In this document: one piece after another, positions 15,101-27,100 of the stretch | Layout: every line of letters begins with the position of its first letter | Position numbering within the stretch: position 1 is the stretch's first letter | Source: Pycnopodia helianthoides | Lineage: Eukaryota > Echinodermata > Asteroidea > Forcipulatida > Asteriidae | Length of the DNA stretch: 64,000 nt | Assembly (NCBI GenBank): GCA_032158295.1 | Contig: CM063248.1 | Coordinates: forward strand, 15,982,787-16,046,786 | Direction: 5' to 3' | The notes under the pieces: model-generated | Told to the model about the DNA's origin: nothing | Database searches by the model: none | Seen by the model: only the letters and a program-made list of their open reading frames with translations | Program-made: the position numbers and the translations under genes

Positions 15101-18100
15101 CGAGGGGAGCTGAGGTTCAACAGTAAGATCCCCAGCGCTAGCAGCAATCTACTCTTTGAGTTGAAACCTACGCATTTAGTAGACTGTGATAGTGAGTATT
15201 GCCAGCAATTTCTTCCATGCTGCTGTAAATCTGTCAACTAGCCATATATCGTCTTATGAAGTGTCCAGTTCTGTCCTGACAGACTTGAATAATTCTCACA
15301 GCTTACTTTTGCCATCTATCTTTTGGTGACACCCTTGGAACACACGCACTGTTGCCAACAGTATGTTTTATAATAGCGTGTCATATTGATATTGTGTGTG
15401 TGTACACAATCGCTTGCAAATAGTCTTAACTATCTGGGCCCAATTTCATAGAGCTGCTTAAGCACAAAAAGCAGCTCAGCACACAAAAAGATGTTGCTTA
15501 CATGAACAAGGTTACCAGCCGAAATACCATCTTACATGCACCATCTTTGGCTGGTATCCTGCTTAGTTTTGCTGAGCAGAAACTTGTTAAGCAGATTGTT
15601 TCTGCTTGAGCAGCTCTATGAAATTGGGCCCTGATAAGAGCCTTTAGACTGAATAAACTCCATGTCAAGCCATCTGTTGAAGACTTGATTGATTTCAGCC
15701 AGGAGTGGCTATCAGCCCAAGGCTGAGAGATTTATTTACAATTCCTGTGGGATATCTTAAAGGGGGATCATGAATGGATTTTTTCTTTTTTTAAAAAGGA
15801 TCAATCGAGGCTAATTTGACATTTTCCATGCTTTTTTGCTAGGTCTCAAGAGGGCACTTGTAATTTTTGAGATTTGTAAACCAATTTTTGTTGGTGGAGT
15901 ACACAAAATTTGTTTGCTGACAGACTGTTCAAAAATAGTACCATGACATGCTCGAGTGTTTTAATTGATCATAAATCTTTTTAAATATGATTTTTAGATG
16001 TTTTATTGATTTCTTAATCTGTGTTGTTATTCAGCCTGTGGTCTGCAATAATCAAATTTGTAATTTGTCCCAAAGTACAAATTACAATAATATATTTGTC
16101 CTTTTTTTTAAAACTTTTTTTTTCACATGAGATTAAATCACTCTAAATCATTTCTTTCTTATCCAGGATCGTCCCCAAAAGCCAGGGTTCCCCCAAACTT
16201 TACGGTGAAGCGATCCTTCACCCTAAAAAATACCGGGCAGTTGCCTATTCACATTAAAACTTTTAAAATCAACGGGTATGACTGCGATGGCTACGGGTTC
16301 CGAGTGTTGCAATGTAGGCCCATGGAGCTGGAGCCAAATGAAACCAAGAGATTGGATATAGCGTGAGTATTGGGGGGAATTGGGAACCTTTGCACCCTTA
16401 AGTTTATTTTTGCCAATTCTTAAAAAAAAAAAAAAAAATTGGGTATCAAAGACAAGAATGTCAAGCGTAACATGTACTTTTAGATTAACCTTGGATGTCA
16501 AAGGTATTGGGGTTATTTTTAAAGAGGGGCCCCAAGGTCAAATTCAGTTTTGTGATCCACTCATTTTTCAATAGATAGAGTCTTTGCTTTTCCATTTCAC
16601 TCGGCTGTTGCCTCTTAAAATGGAATAGTCCAGATTTCACCTGGCGATTACATTGTGTAACAATGCACTCACATGCCTCCAATATTTGTATATTATACAA
16701 GAGAGACTCCGACCATTTTGCTGTTCCGGCTACAGTTAAGTTGGAATTAAGCAACAGCTATGGCTGTTGGCTGCAACAGCAGTGTTGGAGAATAGGACTT
16801 CGGCATTCCACACCATAGCCACTGCCAAAACCATCAATCTGGACTAAGCCTTTACATTGAATTTAGGGAGAAAATCAAGATGGCAGATTATTAAAGTCTG
16901 TCGGTTTAATGACAGGTGTTAAATTATCGTCACTCTCTCCCTCTCTCTCTCGTTTCTCAGGTTTACTCCGGACTTCACCATGTCCCGCATTACTCGCCAG
17001 TTGAAGGTCTTAACCTACAGCCAGGAGGAACTGGAGTACACCCTCATCGCCACCTTGCCTCTGCACATGTTATCCATCTGCTCCTCGGCATTGCCCCGCC
17101 CACAGTGGGAGCACCTCCTCTACATCATCTCCGTCATCCTCATGGGTATTCTGTTCCTGGGGATCTTGACGGCGTCTTACCTGGAGGCGCTGCGGCTCAC
17201 TGAGCCCATGGCTGTCCGGGTCAGCGCCGAGGAGAACGGCGAGGTCAGCAAGCTGAAACGGTTCGATCTGAGAAACATTGCATCTGGTATTAAGATTGGA
17301 GGAGGTGGAGGCGGGGCGAGTGGGGGAGGAGGGGCAAAGACAAGGTAAGGATTACTGTGTTTTTTTTGTTTTTTTTTACAGTTACTCTTCCTTTTTTTCA
17401 TTTTACTATGTTAATTTTTTCCCCTTAAGATAAGGGGAGGTAGTTATTACTTCCTCAAGTTACTCACATGGCGATTTTCAATCACAAGCAGCCACTGTTT
17501 GGGGGCATTTAAGTCAAATTAGTCGTTTTGAAGTTTATTAAACAACTAATCAACTTTTCTTCTGAACATGTTTTTTTGTGTCGACAGTTCATCTGGCGGT
17601 GTACTTTCAAGTCTTGGTGAGAAGTTCTCCTTCCGTCAAAGACGCTCCTCCTCCCCACCTTCATCAAACGCCAGCTCTGTTGCCAACAACACACGACACT
17701 CTGAACCCAAGAGTCAGTCAGAAAGGCGACTGTCCCCCGACAAGGACCGTGTCAAAGTCAACAGTTGGGTCAACGGGAACACATACAACTCCTCTAAACA
17801 AAGCAACAGTTTTAACACACCAAACAGCAGCGCTACGCCATCACCGAGTGACGCTCCAAGCAGCCGCAAGTCCAGCAAGTCGCGTCGCCGACCTGCGGAG
17901 GCAGACTGGAGCGACTACCCGAACAGTCGAGAGAACAATAACAGACACCCAGAGTACCATACCTCAACCTTCGTGGAGGAACTCTCGGCAGCAACCGCCG
18001 AGGACCCTCAGGGACACGAGCCAGAAAACTTAGACCTAGACACCAGCGTGCATAAATTAGCTAAAAATAGCAAGCGTAAATCAAAACCAACGACCAACAA

Positions 18101-21100
18101 GAGAGACGAGCCAGAGAAGAAGACGACAGGGAGCAAACGCAAGGAGGAGATGATGCGGGAGGGTGTCGATAGAGACGACTCTTCCTCCATCTCCACTGAG
18201 AGCTCCAATACTGAATCAGACCCATCAGACAAGAGTGGAAAACAGGTACGACTTTCTGGTTATACAACTGTGTAAGACAAAAACAAATCTGTGTGTTAAA
18301 AGACGAGGAAACTAGTAAAACAAAGTTTGCAAATACCTTGGATTATGGTTATCTTTAAAACAACATCAATAAATAAATTCACACCTCTAGATTCTAGAGA
18401 TTTTAATGAGTAATAAAACCTCTTTCTTGATTATGGAATTTTTTTTCCGTCTCTTAGACTTTCCACCAAGCTGATGGTGAGCTTGCCTGGGCTCCATCAA
18501 AACCCAAACACAAGACGCACTCGGCAGGAGGTATGGGCTTAGACGACTTCAAGTTCGAAGATGTTAAGAGCCGTACCAAGCCGCGCAAAAATGCCAAACA
18601 TGACCAAGCATTCTATGGAGATGTCTGCAGGCCAAGGTGAGAGGAACAGCCTGAAGTAATAAAATAACAATTAATAAACCACATGGGAGGTCACAGGTTC
18701 AAGTCCCGCTCTAGCAAAATTTTCTTGTTCAACCCTAAATTATTTTTCAAAATTTACCCAGTCAGTTTTCCCTATGGTTTATTACTTGATATTTTAAATA
18801 AAAAGTTGCATTTCTTTTAAAGCTGATCCCTTCTGCTGCTGCTTCCCAGATTGTATCGTAAACTTGGGTGTGATCCCTGGCTTATACGGCAGTTACAGGC
18901 TGAATGGCTTCTGACTGGCACCCCCGAACAAAGACTTTGTTTGACAAAATAGGGAGACTGCCAACATAGGGCTAGATAGCTCAGTTGGTAGAGTGTTTGC
19001 ACGTTAATCTGGAGGTCGCAGGTTCATGTCCTGCTCCAGTCAATTTTTCTTTGTTCAGCCCAAAATAAAAATGTACCAATGTAGCACCTCTTTAAACTGC
19101 TAAAAAGTGTCTGCATTCATGTGCCTTAGCCAAGTGGTCACTGAAAGTTGACAATCATCATGAATATTAATTTTGTTGTTACAAATTTTCTGCCCGGCTA
19201 TGATTAAAGGAACATTACAGAATTGGTAATTGTAAAATATACTTTTGATCACAGATTTACATAAAACTTACACGGTCTAATGATGATGATAGTAGAAAAC
19301 ATCCCTTGAAATATTTCTGTCTGAAATGCCATATTTGATGAGAAATGAATAAACTAATTTTCCGATTGGAGTTTATCGCTCAGTGAGCGTTTTATTCATT
19401 TGTTGAACCTATATGATTTCATGCAAATTTGTAATCAGTTTTTCACTATTTTTCTCGTGACCCAGAAGGCCGATCGATCTCAAACCTCTACAGGTTTGTC
19501 AGTTTATGTATATGGTGGATTACATAAAGTGCTTACACTGCCAGCAACTGTTTTGTTAGCAAAAACCAATTCTGTAATGCTCCTTTAACCTAAAAGTTTG
19601 TCGACTGACTGTTAAAGAGCTCATGTTTTGTTTGATTTCTTGGACCACAGTACTTTGGAGTTGCCGTACGTGCCCCACAGTGAAGCCGGCCGTCGCGTCA
19701 AGCAGAACTCCAAGGAGCCGACCTCTCCTCACTCAATCGCCGCTAAGGTTGCTGCCAAAGCAACCAAGAAGGCTCTCAAGACAGCCAAACTAGACCACGG
19801 TATGTGAAGCTAAACCAGTGAGGCTCTGACAACATCTGACAATTGTCTTGCTTACCAGGATGCTTTCCTTGCAATATTTACTATAAACAAACATAATTTT
19901 CGTTCCATATTTCTGAGCCACTTTCTCCATGGCTCAATTTCACAAAGAGATACGATTGATCTTATTGGCGAATCACTCTTAATTGCTAAGCAAAGTGTGA
20001 TGTCACAATACAAATCACTACGGTGATACTGACAACTCATCTTAAAAGATGAATCTTAGTGCTTTGTGAAATCTGCCAACATGAGTAAGAAATATTTTGC
20101 CTTTTTGTTGATTGAGTTTTGCTGAATTGATTACGTAGTATTTTAATGTATTAGGATACATTCATGTTCCCATGATTGACTAACAATGAGATCAAAGCTT
20201 TGCTAGATGATGAACCTAAAAATTGTATATTACAGCCTAAACTAAGATTTTTTACGCAGCTAGTGAGTCTTCTTTTTTTCTCAACGCATAGTTGAAGTTA
20301 CTATTAGAAATGTTTCTTCTTGAATTGAAGTTGTTACAAAACCCACTGATGGTGCAAGTGAGTCTGCCAGCACCCCAAGCAGTGACGTCGACAAGGACTC
20401 ACCTCCTCCCCTGTGGGAGCAGGCCAAACCCATGCCCAGTAGCCAGGGACGTCAGCTCCCCGTACAGGCCAAGCACCCAGAGCAGCCTTCGGGTAGCCGT
20501 AGAGGATCCAAGAGCTCCAGCAAGTCCAGTCAGTTCCCAGAGGCTGCTGCAGCTGGCGCTGCCGGCGGCAGGCCCAGCAGCTACAGCAAGGCTGTGGCCG
20601 GAGCAGCTAACAACAACAGCTTGGACGTGGCCCCGCCCCAGGAAGGAAAGAAGAAAGCCAAGTTGGTCAAGACCAAGTCCATGCCGGAGAAGACGTCTGC
20701 TTTTACTGCTGTTGGTGATAGCACCGGTCATCCAGGTAACTAGTTTTGTTTTAACAGCAAACTGGAAAGTCGTTTGTGGTTTTTGTTTGGATTCATCTTT
20801 GGCTTCCTGTGTGCACTGAAATGTCCAGGAGGAGTCAGTAAATAAGTAATATGGATCAGTTGAAAATTCCATGGCAATAAAATAAGTCCGTCAATTACAT
20901 TCTTGATTAATTGTATTGAAAATGAAACAGCAACAGTCATATGTCAATTCTTTTTGTGTATTCAAAGGTAGTGTCAGTATTTTCATGCATATGTTGACAA
21001 GTTTTTGTTTGGTTATGGTAGGAGCTATCGGCAGCAAGGGTATGTCCCAGAAGACCAAGACCTGGCCCTGGCCAGGCCAGACCAACCAGCCAGAGCATCT

Positions 21101-24100
21101 AGACAGTACCTCTGATACTAGCAGCACTACTTCTACTGGACCTAGCAGGTAAGCACCAATTGTAGATCAGTGAAATAAACAGACTCTTCAAGCTTGTTCT
21201 CTTTACATGCTTCAGTGTAAGACTTTTAAGCTCATTAACAATGTTGGCATCTTATTATATAGACCATGTAACCTGTGACATCACATGTTTACAAAAGAGC
21301 CACAGAGCCTGGACTTCCTGCAGGCACGATTTGTACACAGCCCAATGGAAGAAAACATTATAACAGATGTTTTTTTTATGGTGATTGCACTGTCTAATTT
21401 TTTATCAACTTTTGTTATGAAGAAAACTTGTTCAGCTGTTATTTTTCACAACTCTTGAACTTATGTAGAAAATAAGCCACAAAATGTAAGATTTCCCATA
21501 TGACCATTGTAGTATCTCGCCTGCCAGGAAACGCCCTGGAATGTACAAGGTCACTCTTACTGTAAACAAGGGTTACATGGTCTATAGTTGAAATATTTAC
21601 AATCTGGAGCATTAAGGAGGTGTTATTGTAACATTTGCTTTATTTATTTAATTTCATTGTTGTATATTTGTGTTGCGCATAGAGGCTCCTGCATTATGCG
21701 CTATATAAATGTCTTGTGTCGTTATTATTATTATTTAGCCTCTTAGACAACACTGCATTGAATTATAAATACAAGTATAATTGTAATCTCTTCTCATATG
21801 TGGCCAGAATAATTCCCTGGCTGACTCTTTTCACTCTAATTTATGTGTGAGAAGAATATATTGTGATGAAAGTTCAGTTGAATGCATCAACCATGTACTA
21901 ATATAATCACACTAAATATAAGAATTTCGTAAGAGGCCCAAGCTATTCTTGCCTTTTCCAGAGCTGCCAACTCTCCCTGATTCTACAGAAATTTCCCTGA
22001 AAACAAACCAAATCATGTTCTGATGAACAAATTTGAAAATCTCCCTGATTATGGAAACTTTGCCCGTAATATGTAGAATGTATTACTAAATATCGCCCTG
22101 ATTGTTGTACAAAATCTCCCTGATTGCAAAATGCAGATGTTTGTAACTCTGCCTACCTCCTGAGAGAAGCTAATCACAAAGCAACCTGGGATCTATTATT
22201 CACTCTCCATCGTCCATTTCTTTTTTTTTTTTTTTTTTTTTTTAGCCCTGGTGTGTTTGTCCTGCCAGCAAACCAGCCCAAGATGAGAAAGCCGATGTCA
22301 GCAGAAGGCTTCAGCGGAGGGTCCTCTAAGTTTCCGTTTGCCAACCAAGGTAAGTCCCCTAAAGCATCATTCACATGACGATATCATGTGGCCTTGTTGA
22401 AAGGTGCGATTTAAACAAAGCGAGGAGTGTTTAAACATGGCGTGAGGAAGTTGAGTAAAAGGAGGGCGCTATCAGATGATTGCGCGGGTTCGCGCACAAA
22501 TTTCACGGCCCAGTTTTAAGTTGGCATATTGGCTTGCGCAAGTTCAAAACTTGCGCGTGATAGTTTCAAACTTAAGCGAACACGAGGTGCCTACTTAGCG
22601 CTCAACATCAACTTCAAGGCAAGTTGAGGCTTAACTGTCAGATTTGTTCTCAACTTTTAAAGGTTTTTTTGATGTTTTAACGGAAAGGTACTTATAAATG
22701 GAAATAAAAGAGTGGTGACACGGTCTTAAACAGCCGTTTGAAAACCTTGGAGGGTTGTGGCTGTGCGATAAAGGACCTTGCCTTCGGCTCGTCTTTATTG
22801 CATGGCCATGACCCTGCCAGTTTTATATGGCTTTTTAAGACCTTTCCTACTCCCTTATTAAAACATGATTAGGATTGTTGTTTCTGTTAATTGAATTTTC
22901 AAAAATAACACACAAATGAATTAACTTCACTCAAACATTTCTACATTAAAAAAAAACAGTTTCTGCTCTAATTTTTTACATTTATTTGTATGGGCCCTAT
23001 CCATTTCATTCAGTAACTCATCAATCAATTTAAAACCTCTCTTAATATTTGTACATTTTATCACTTTTCATACAGTTTAGAGTAAGCATTGAATATGAAT
23101 CTTCCAAACCAATTCAAGTATCATGGGTATTTGTTGTGTCTTGCCTTAAATGAGAAATTTATATCTGGTTATTTTTAGGGAATGCTTATCCTCCCAACAT
23201 GTGGGAAAACACAAGGGAGCAACGCTTTGACATGCCACCCACTCCTATGACAGGATTTACCCCTAGGGAAGCACAACCACCCAGGACCCAGTCACTCAAA
23301 GGTAGATACGTCTTTATACTCGCCCCGTCCCATTCTTCACTCTCTACCCCTCATTATTTCTTCCCCTTGCATCATAAACATTTGACTAAATGCCAAGTAA
23401 ACGAATATATGTTACATTGTTTTTTTTATGTTTCATGATCTCTGTAGCCTTTAATTTATATGTTTGATTATTACTTATTAAATTGTTGCGGTACACACTG
23501 CTGAAACATAGGGTTCGGACTGCCTCTAGCTACGGGCAATCCCGGTGGTCTAGTTGGTAAGACATCTGCTCTAGAATGGCAAAGGTCGTAGGTTCGAATC
23601 CCACCCGAGTAACAATGCCTGTGGATTTTTTTCACAGACTGGGGAAAGTACTGAGTATACATGCTTTACATACATTGGGTAAAAACCAAGTAATATACTT
23701 TGTAGAGGTTTATCTGTATGCTTTTATTACGAATACTGCATTGCTGTTATTTTAGTTTGTTATGTTGTTGTGTTAGTAAGTAACTGTACTAGTTTTCTTG
23801 TACAACCTTGTTGAAATCTCTTTAGAGAGGAGTGATTATTCTGAACTAAGCCTGTTTTTAACTTTTATAGTTGTATTTTATTTTGTTAATTTTTGAGTAT
23901 TACTATTTCAGTATGGATTTGAAATGTTATGATATGGATGTTTTATTGCATGTTTCATTTTGCGCTCATTCAAGTATCCCTTTTGGTCGATGAGAGTTAT
24001 AATAAGAGTATTTTTGGATGGACATACAAGTAACTGTTTTGTTGTTGTGTACCAGGTACAATTGGTGACTGGCTTGGGCTTGGGGTTAAGCATGCCTAGC

Positions 24101-27100
24101 AGTACTGCCAATAGTCTGTGGCAACCAGGACCGAGCTACACTGATGCAAGCTGGTCAACTGAGACTGGGTCTCCACGAGCACCCGCTCAACCGGTAGCAA
24201 AGACACACCCCCCTCCTTCATACTCTACATTCCTTTCTATTTGCCTTGAAACAAGTTTTGGGAACGGAGTGATAATATTACAACTAACAACTGATAACAT
24301 GATAAGCGAAATGTTTCTCTAATTCAATGTGATTGTGTAATACTCAAGTGATTTTGGGCACATGTTGTTGTTGATTTGAAACTTTGTATTGGAGTTTTAT
24401 AACAGCATCACAGATATTTCTTTTGAGAGTGATTTTGCTTGCTTCTATTAGCTAGTGGTACGACTCCACTTTTTCCCCCCTTTTTTTTTTTGAGCCAATA
24501 CATTTTTTATTTGATTTTTTTTCCAAACTCTTAAAGTTGCATGGATCAATTTTTACTTATAGAAGTTTTTTTATTAAAAAGAATTGTTCCTCTGAGCTAA
24601 TTTTGAGAGACGATGCTGTTTTGAAACGATTTTATTTTTAAACCAACATTTTGCGTATGCCATGGACAATGTACAAATTACGGTTAACATGGCTGATGGA
24701 CATAATGAGATAATGTTGGGTTCCCACAAATAATTTAGTTTTAGTGTTTCATTAACTACCACTTATAGTTGGCAGATTTTTTTTCATGCAATACCTCAAA
24801 TGAAAGTGGATAACTTTCTTTAATCTATAAAAATTGAAAATTTTAAAATATAAATTTAAAATATTGGCCCAAAATCAGACCTAGCATCTTTCAAATGTAA
24901 AATACTGTGAACAGACAGAAATTGGGACAATCTGTACTAGCTTTAGTTAGGTATACTCAAGAGAACACTCCTTGATTGAAGGTGGATTTCTTTGACATTT
25001 TGTGACATGCAGACCAACTTCTACTCGGCAAGCAGCAATCCATGGAGCTTTGAAGATGTGCCGACGACACCACCGAGCAACACCAGCTGGAACAGCAGCA
25101 GTGAGCTGTTCCCCTCGTCTATCTGGAGCAATCCAAGTAGCTCCAACAACAGCTCCCTGCTGGACGGATCGCCCAACATAAGCACCCAGGAATCACAGGT
25201 AAGTTGGCTCTCTTGTCAAATCTTCCTAGCTGTTCTAGACTGCAGCTTTTTCTGCAGAGTTCCGCGGACTTTTTAAAATCCGTTGATAACAAAAGGGCCT
25301 GTAGCAACTCGGTAGGTCTGCAGCCAGAACAGTTCATTTATAAGTCGATAAACACGAATATGCGAGCGCCTTAGCAGAGCTACCGGTCGAACGTTGTGAA
25401 GTACAGCTCATTTAAATATCAATGACTGTCTGCTGTCCTCAGCAATGCGGCATGCCATCCAGAATGCAGCTTTTAGGCAAAGGAATGCTTGTGTAGTTTT
25501 GACAAGATGCCTTGATAAAGACTATTTGAACTTCCGGGACCACAGTGGTCCCAACCATATTTAGTTTTACATGTGCGCGAATCTGTTTCTTCGTATACTT
25601 TAGTTTATGGCTATAAAAATGGTATTTTATTGTTGACAAAGTAAAATTTTGCCATTAAATAAATTAAAGTAAAATAACTTTGACAAATCAACAAAGAAAT
25701 CCCAAGAGAAAGACTTGACCTCAGTTTTTTGGTTACTTTTAAATGATTTGGGGTTGAACAAAGAAAAATTAAGAATTGTGCCTAACTGATTCATGTTGTC
25801 ATTAAACCAATGTAATGGTCGCACAATATCGGGCGTGGTTGGCAAGTGGGGTTTCAGAAAACTAAGCATCCTCGTTGTTAGTTTTAATTTTGTTTCAATG
25901 TGAGATTTAACAAATCATTTGTATGATATAGAAATTGAAATTGTGGTAATAAGAAATCACTATGGGTGTTTTTATACATCTTCAAGAATTTTGTATAAAT
26001 ACAGTTTTAAAAGAAGGTTCACAGAAAAATATAGTCTTTGGTCGAGTTGTTTATTAGTGTTTGATGCGCGCGCAAAGTCGATTGTAGCTGATGTCGAAGC
26101 TGAAAAATCACTGTTTTAAAAGGATTTTAAAATAATCTTCTGAACAATGTCATATCTTTGATGTCTCAGCATTGTTAAAATTTTCTCAATTGTTATTTGT
26201 TTTACAAATCCTCTTTGTCTCCATCACCTCTTCGGTTGTTCATTCACAAAAAAAGTGGTGATTTGATCATGGTTTTATCTCCAGTTTGGCCTTAAAATGA
26301 AATAGTTGTTTTGTCTTGTTTGTTCTTCTGGTAATTTGGATTCAGCGAATTACCGTCTTGTTCCAAGGATGTTTTGTTTTGTTTTTTCCTTTGTTTATAT
26401 CCTGTGAATTTAGCTGTGTCAGTTTAAAAAGACCTTGCAGAAGTTGTGTTTGAGGACAGTCGTCCCCATTTACTTTAATCCCTGATCAAAACAGCCTCTG
26501 TATCACTCCCAGCATGGTGTGATTGTTGACTTAAGATTATGTTACAATCAAACTTAGCCGGCAACAAGAATATAAAAAATGTCAACACAAGGATGTTAAA
26601 ACAATCAACATTGCCATACTCAAACCAAATGTTTGCCTATGTATATTGTATGCCTTTGTGCTTTCAGTTCATGTACAGTGTGTGCCCACGATTCATAACA
26701 ACTGTATTATTGTTACCGGATTTTGATTCTATCACTTGTTGGCGATCTGTAATTGTAAAAGAAACACCCATAGGAAGCCCTTTTGGTTTGTTTTTGTTGT
26801 GTAACTTCGGGAACCTACAGTGGTGTAACCAGACATTTTTAATTGGTGGTTGGGGGCAAGGGGGGCCAAAGACATAATTTAGGGGGCATCCATTCATTTA
26901 TGCATTTTTTTCTATCTCATTTAGGGGGCAAGAGGAGGGGGGGGGGGGCAAGGGTTGTGAGTGGTTACTTCCTGAAAGTGGTTGACTGCAACTCGGCACC
27001 GCCTGGGCAATTAGGGACCCTGAAATGGCTGACATAAATACAGACTTGAGCAAACTCGGGTGGGCGACTAGAGTGACTAGACTTACCAGAAACCATAGAG

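Noticed and set aside
17578..18033. 151-codon Thr/Pro-rich frame
   Set aside because: Shadow of the exon 17588-18245 in the wrong frame; the splice phase selects the other frame.
18970..19045. A tRNA gene (A and B boxes present)
   Set aside because: The acceptor ends do not pair well and the head is embedded in a repeat with matching tail at 5638 and 18683, so it is a SINE head.
20292..20872. Long overlapping frames on both strands (175 and 157 codons)
   Set aside because: They are shadows of the GC-richer TMEM131 exon 20331-20735; the in-phase frame is the Ser/Ala/Lys-rich one.
23540..23612. A tRNA gene with box B ggttcgaatcccacc
   Set aside because: The middle region does not give a clean anticodon arm and the sequence continues into a SINE-like body.
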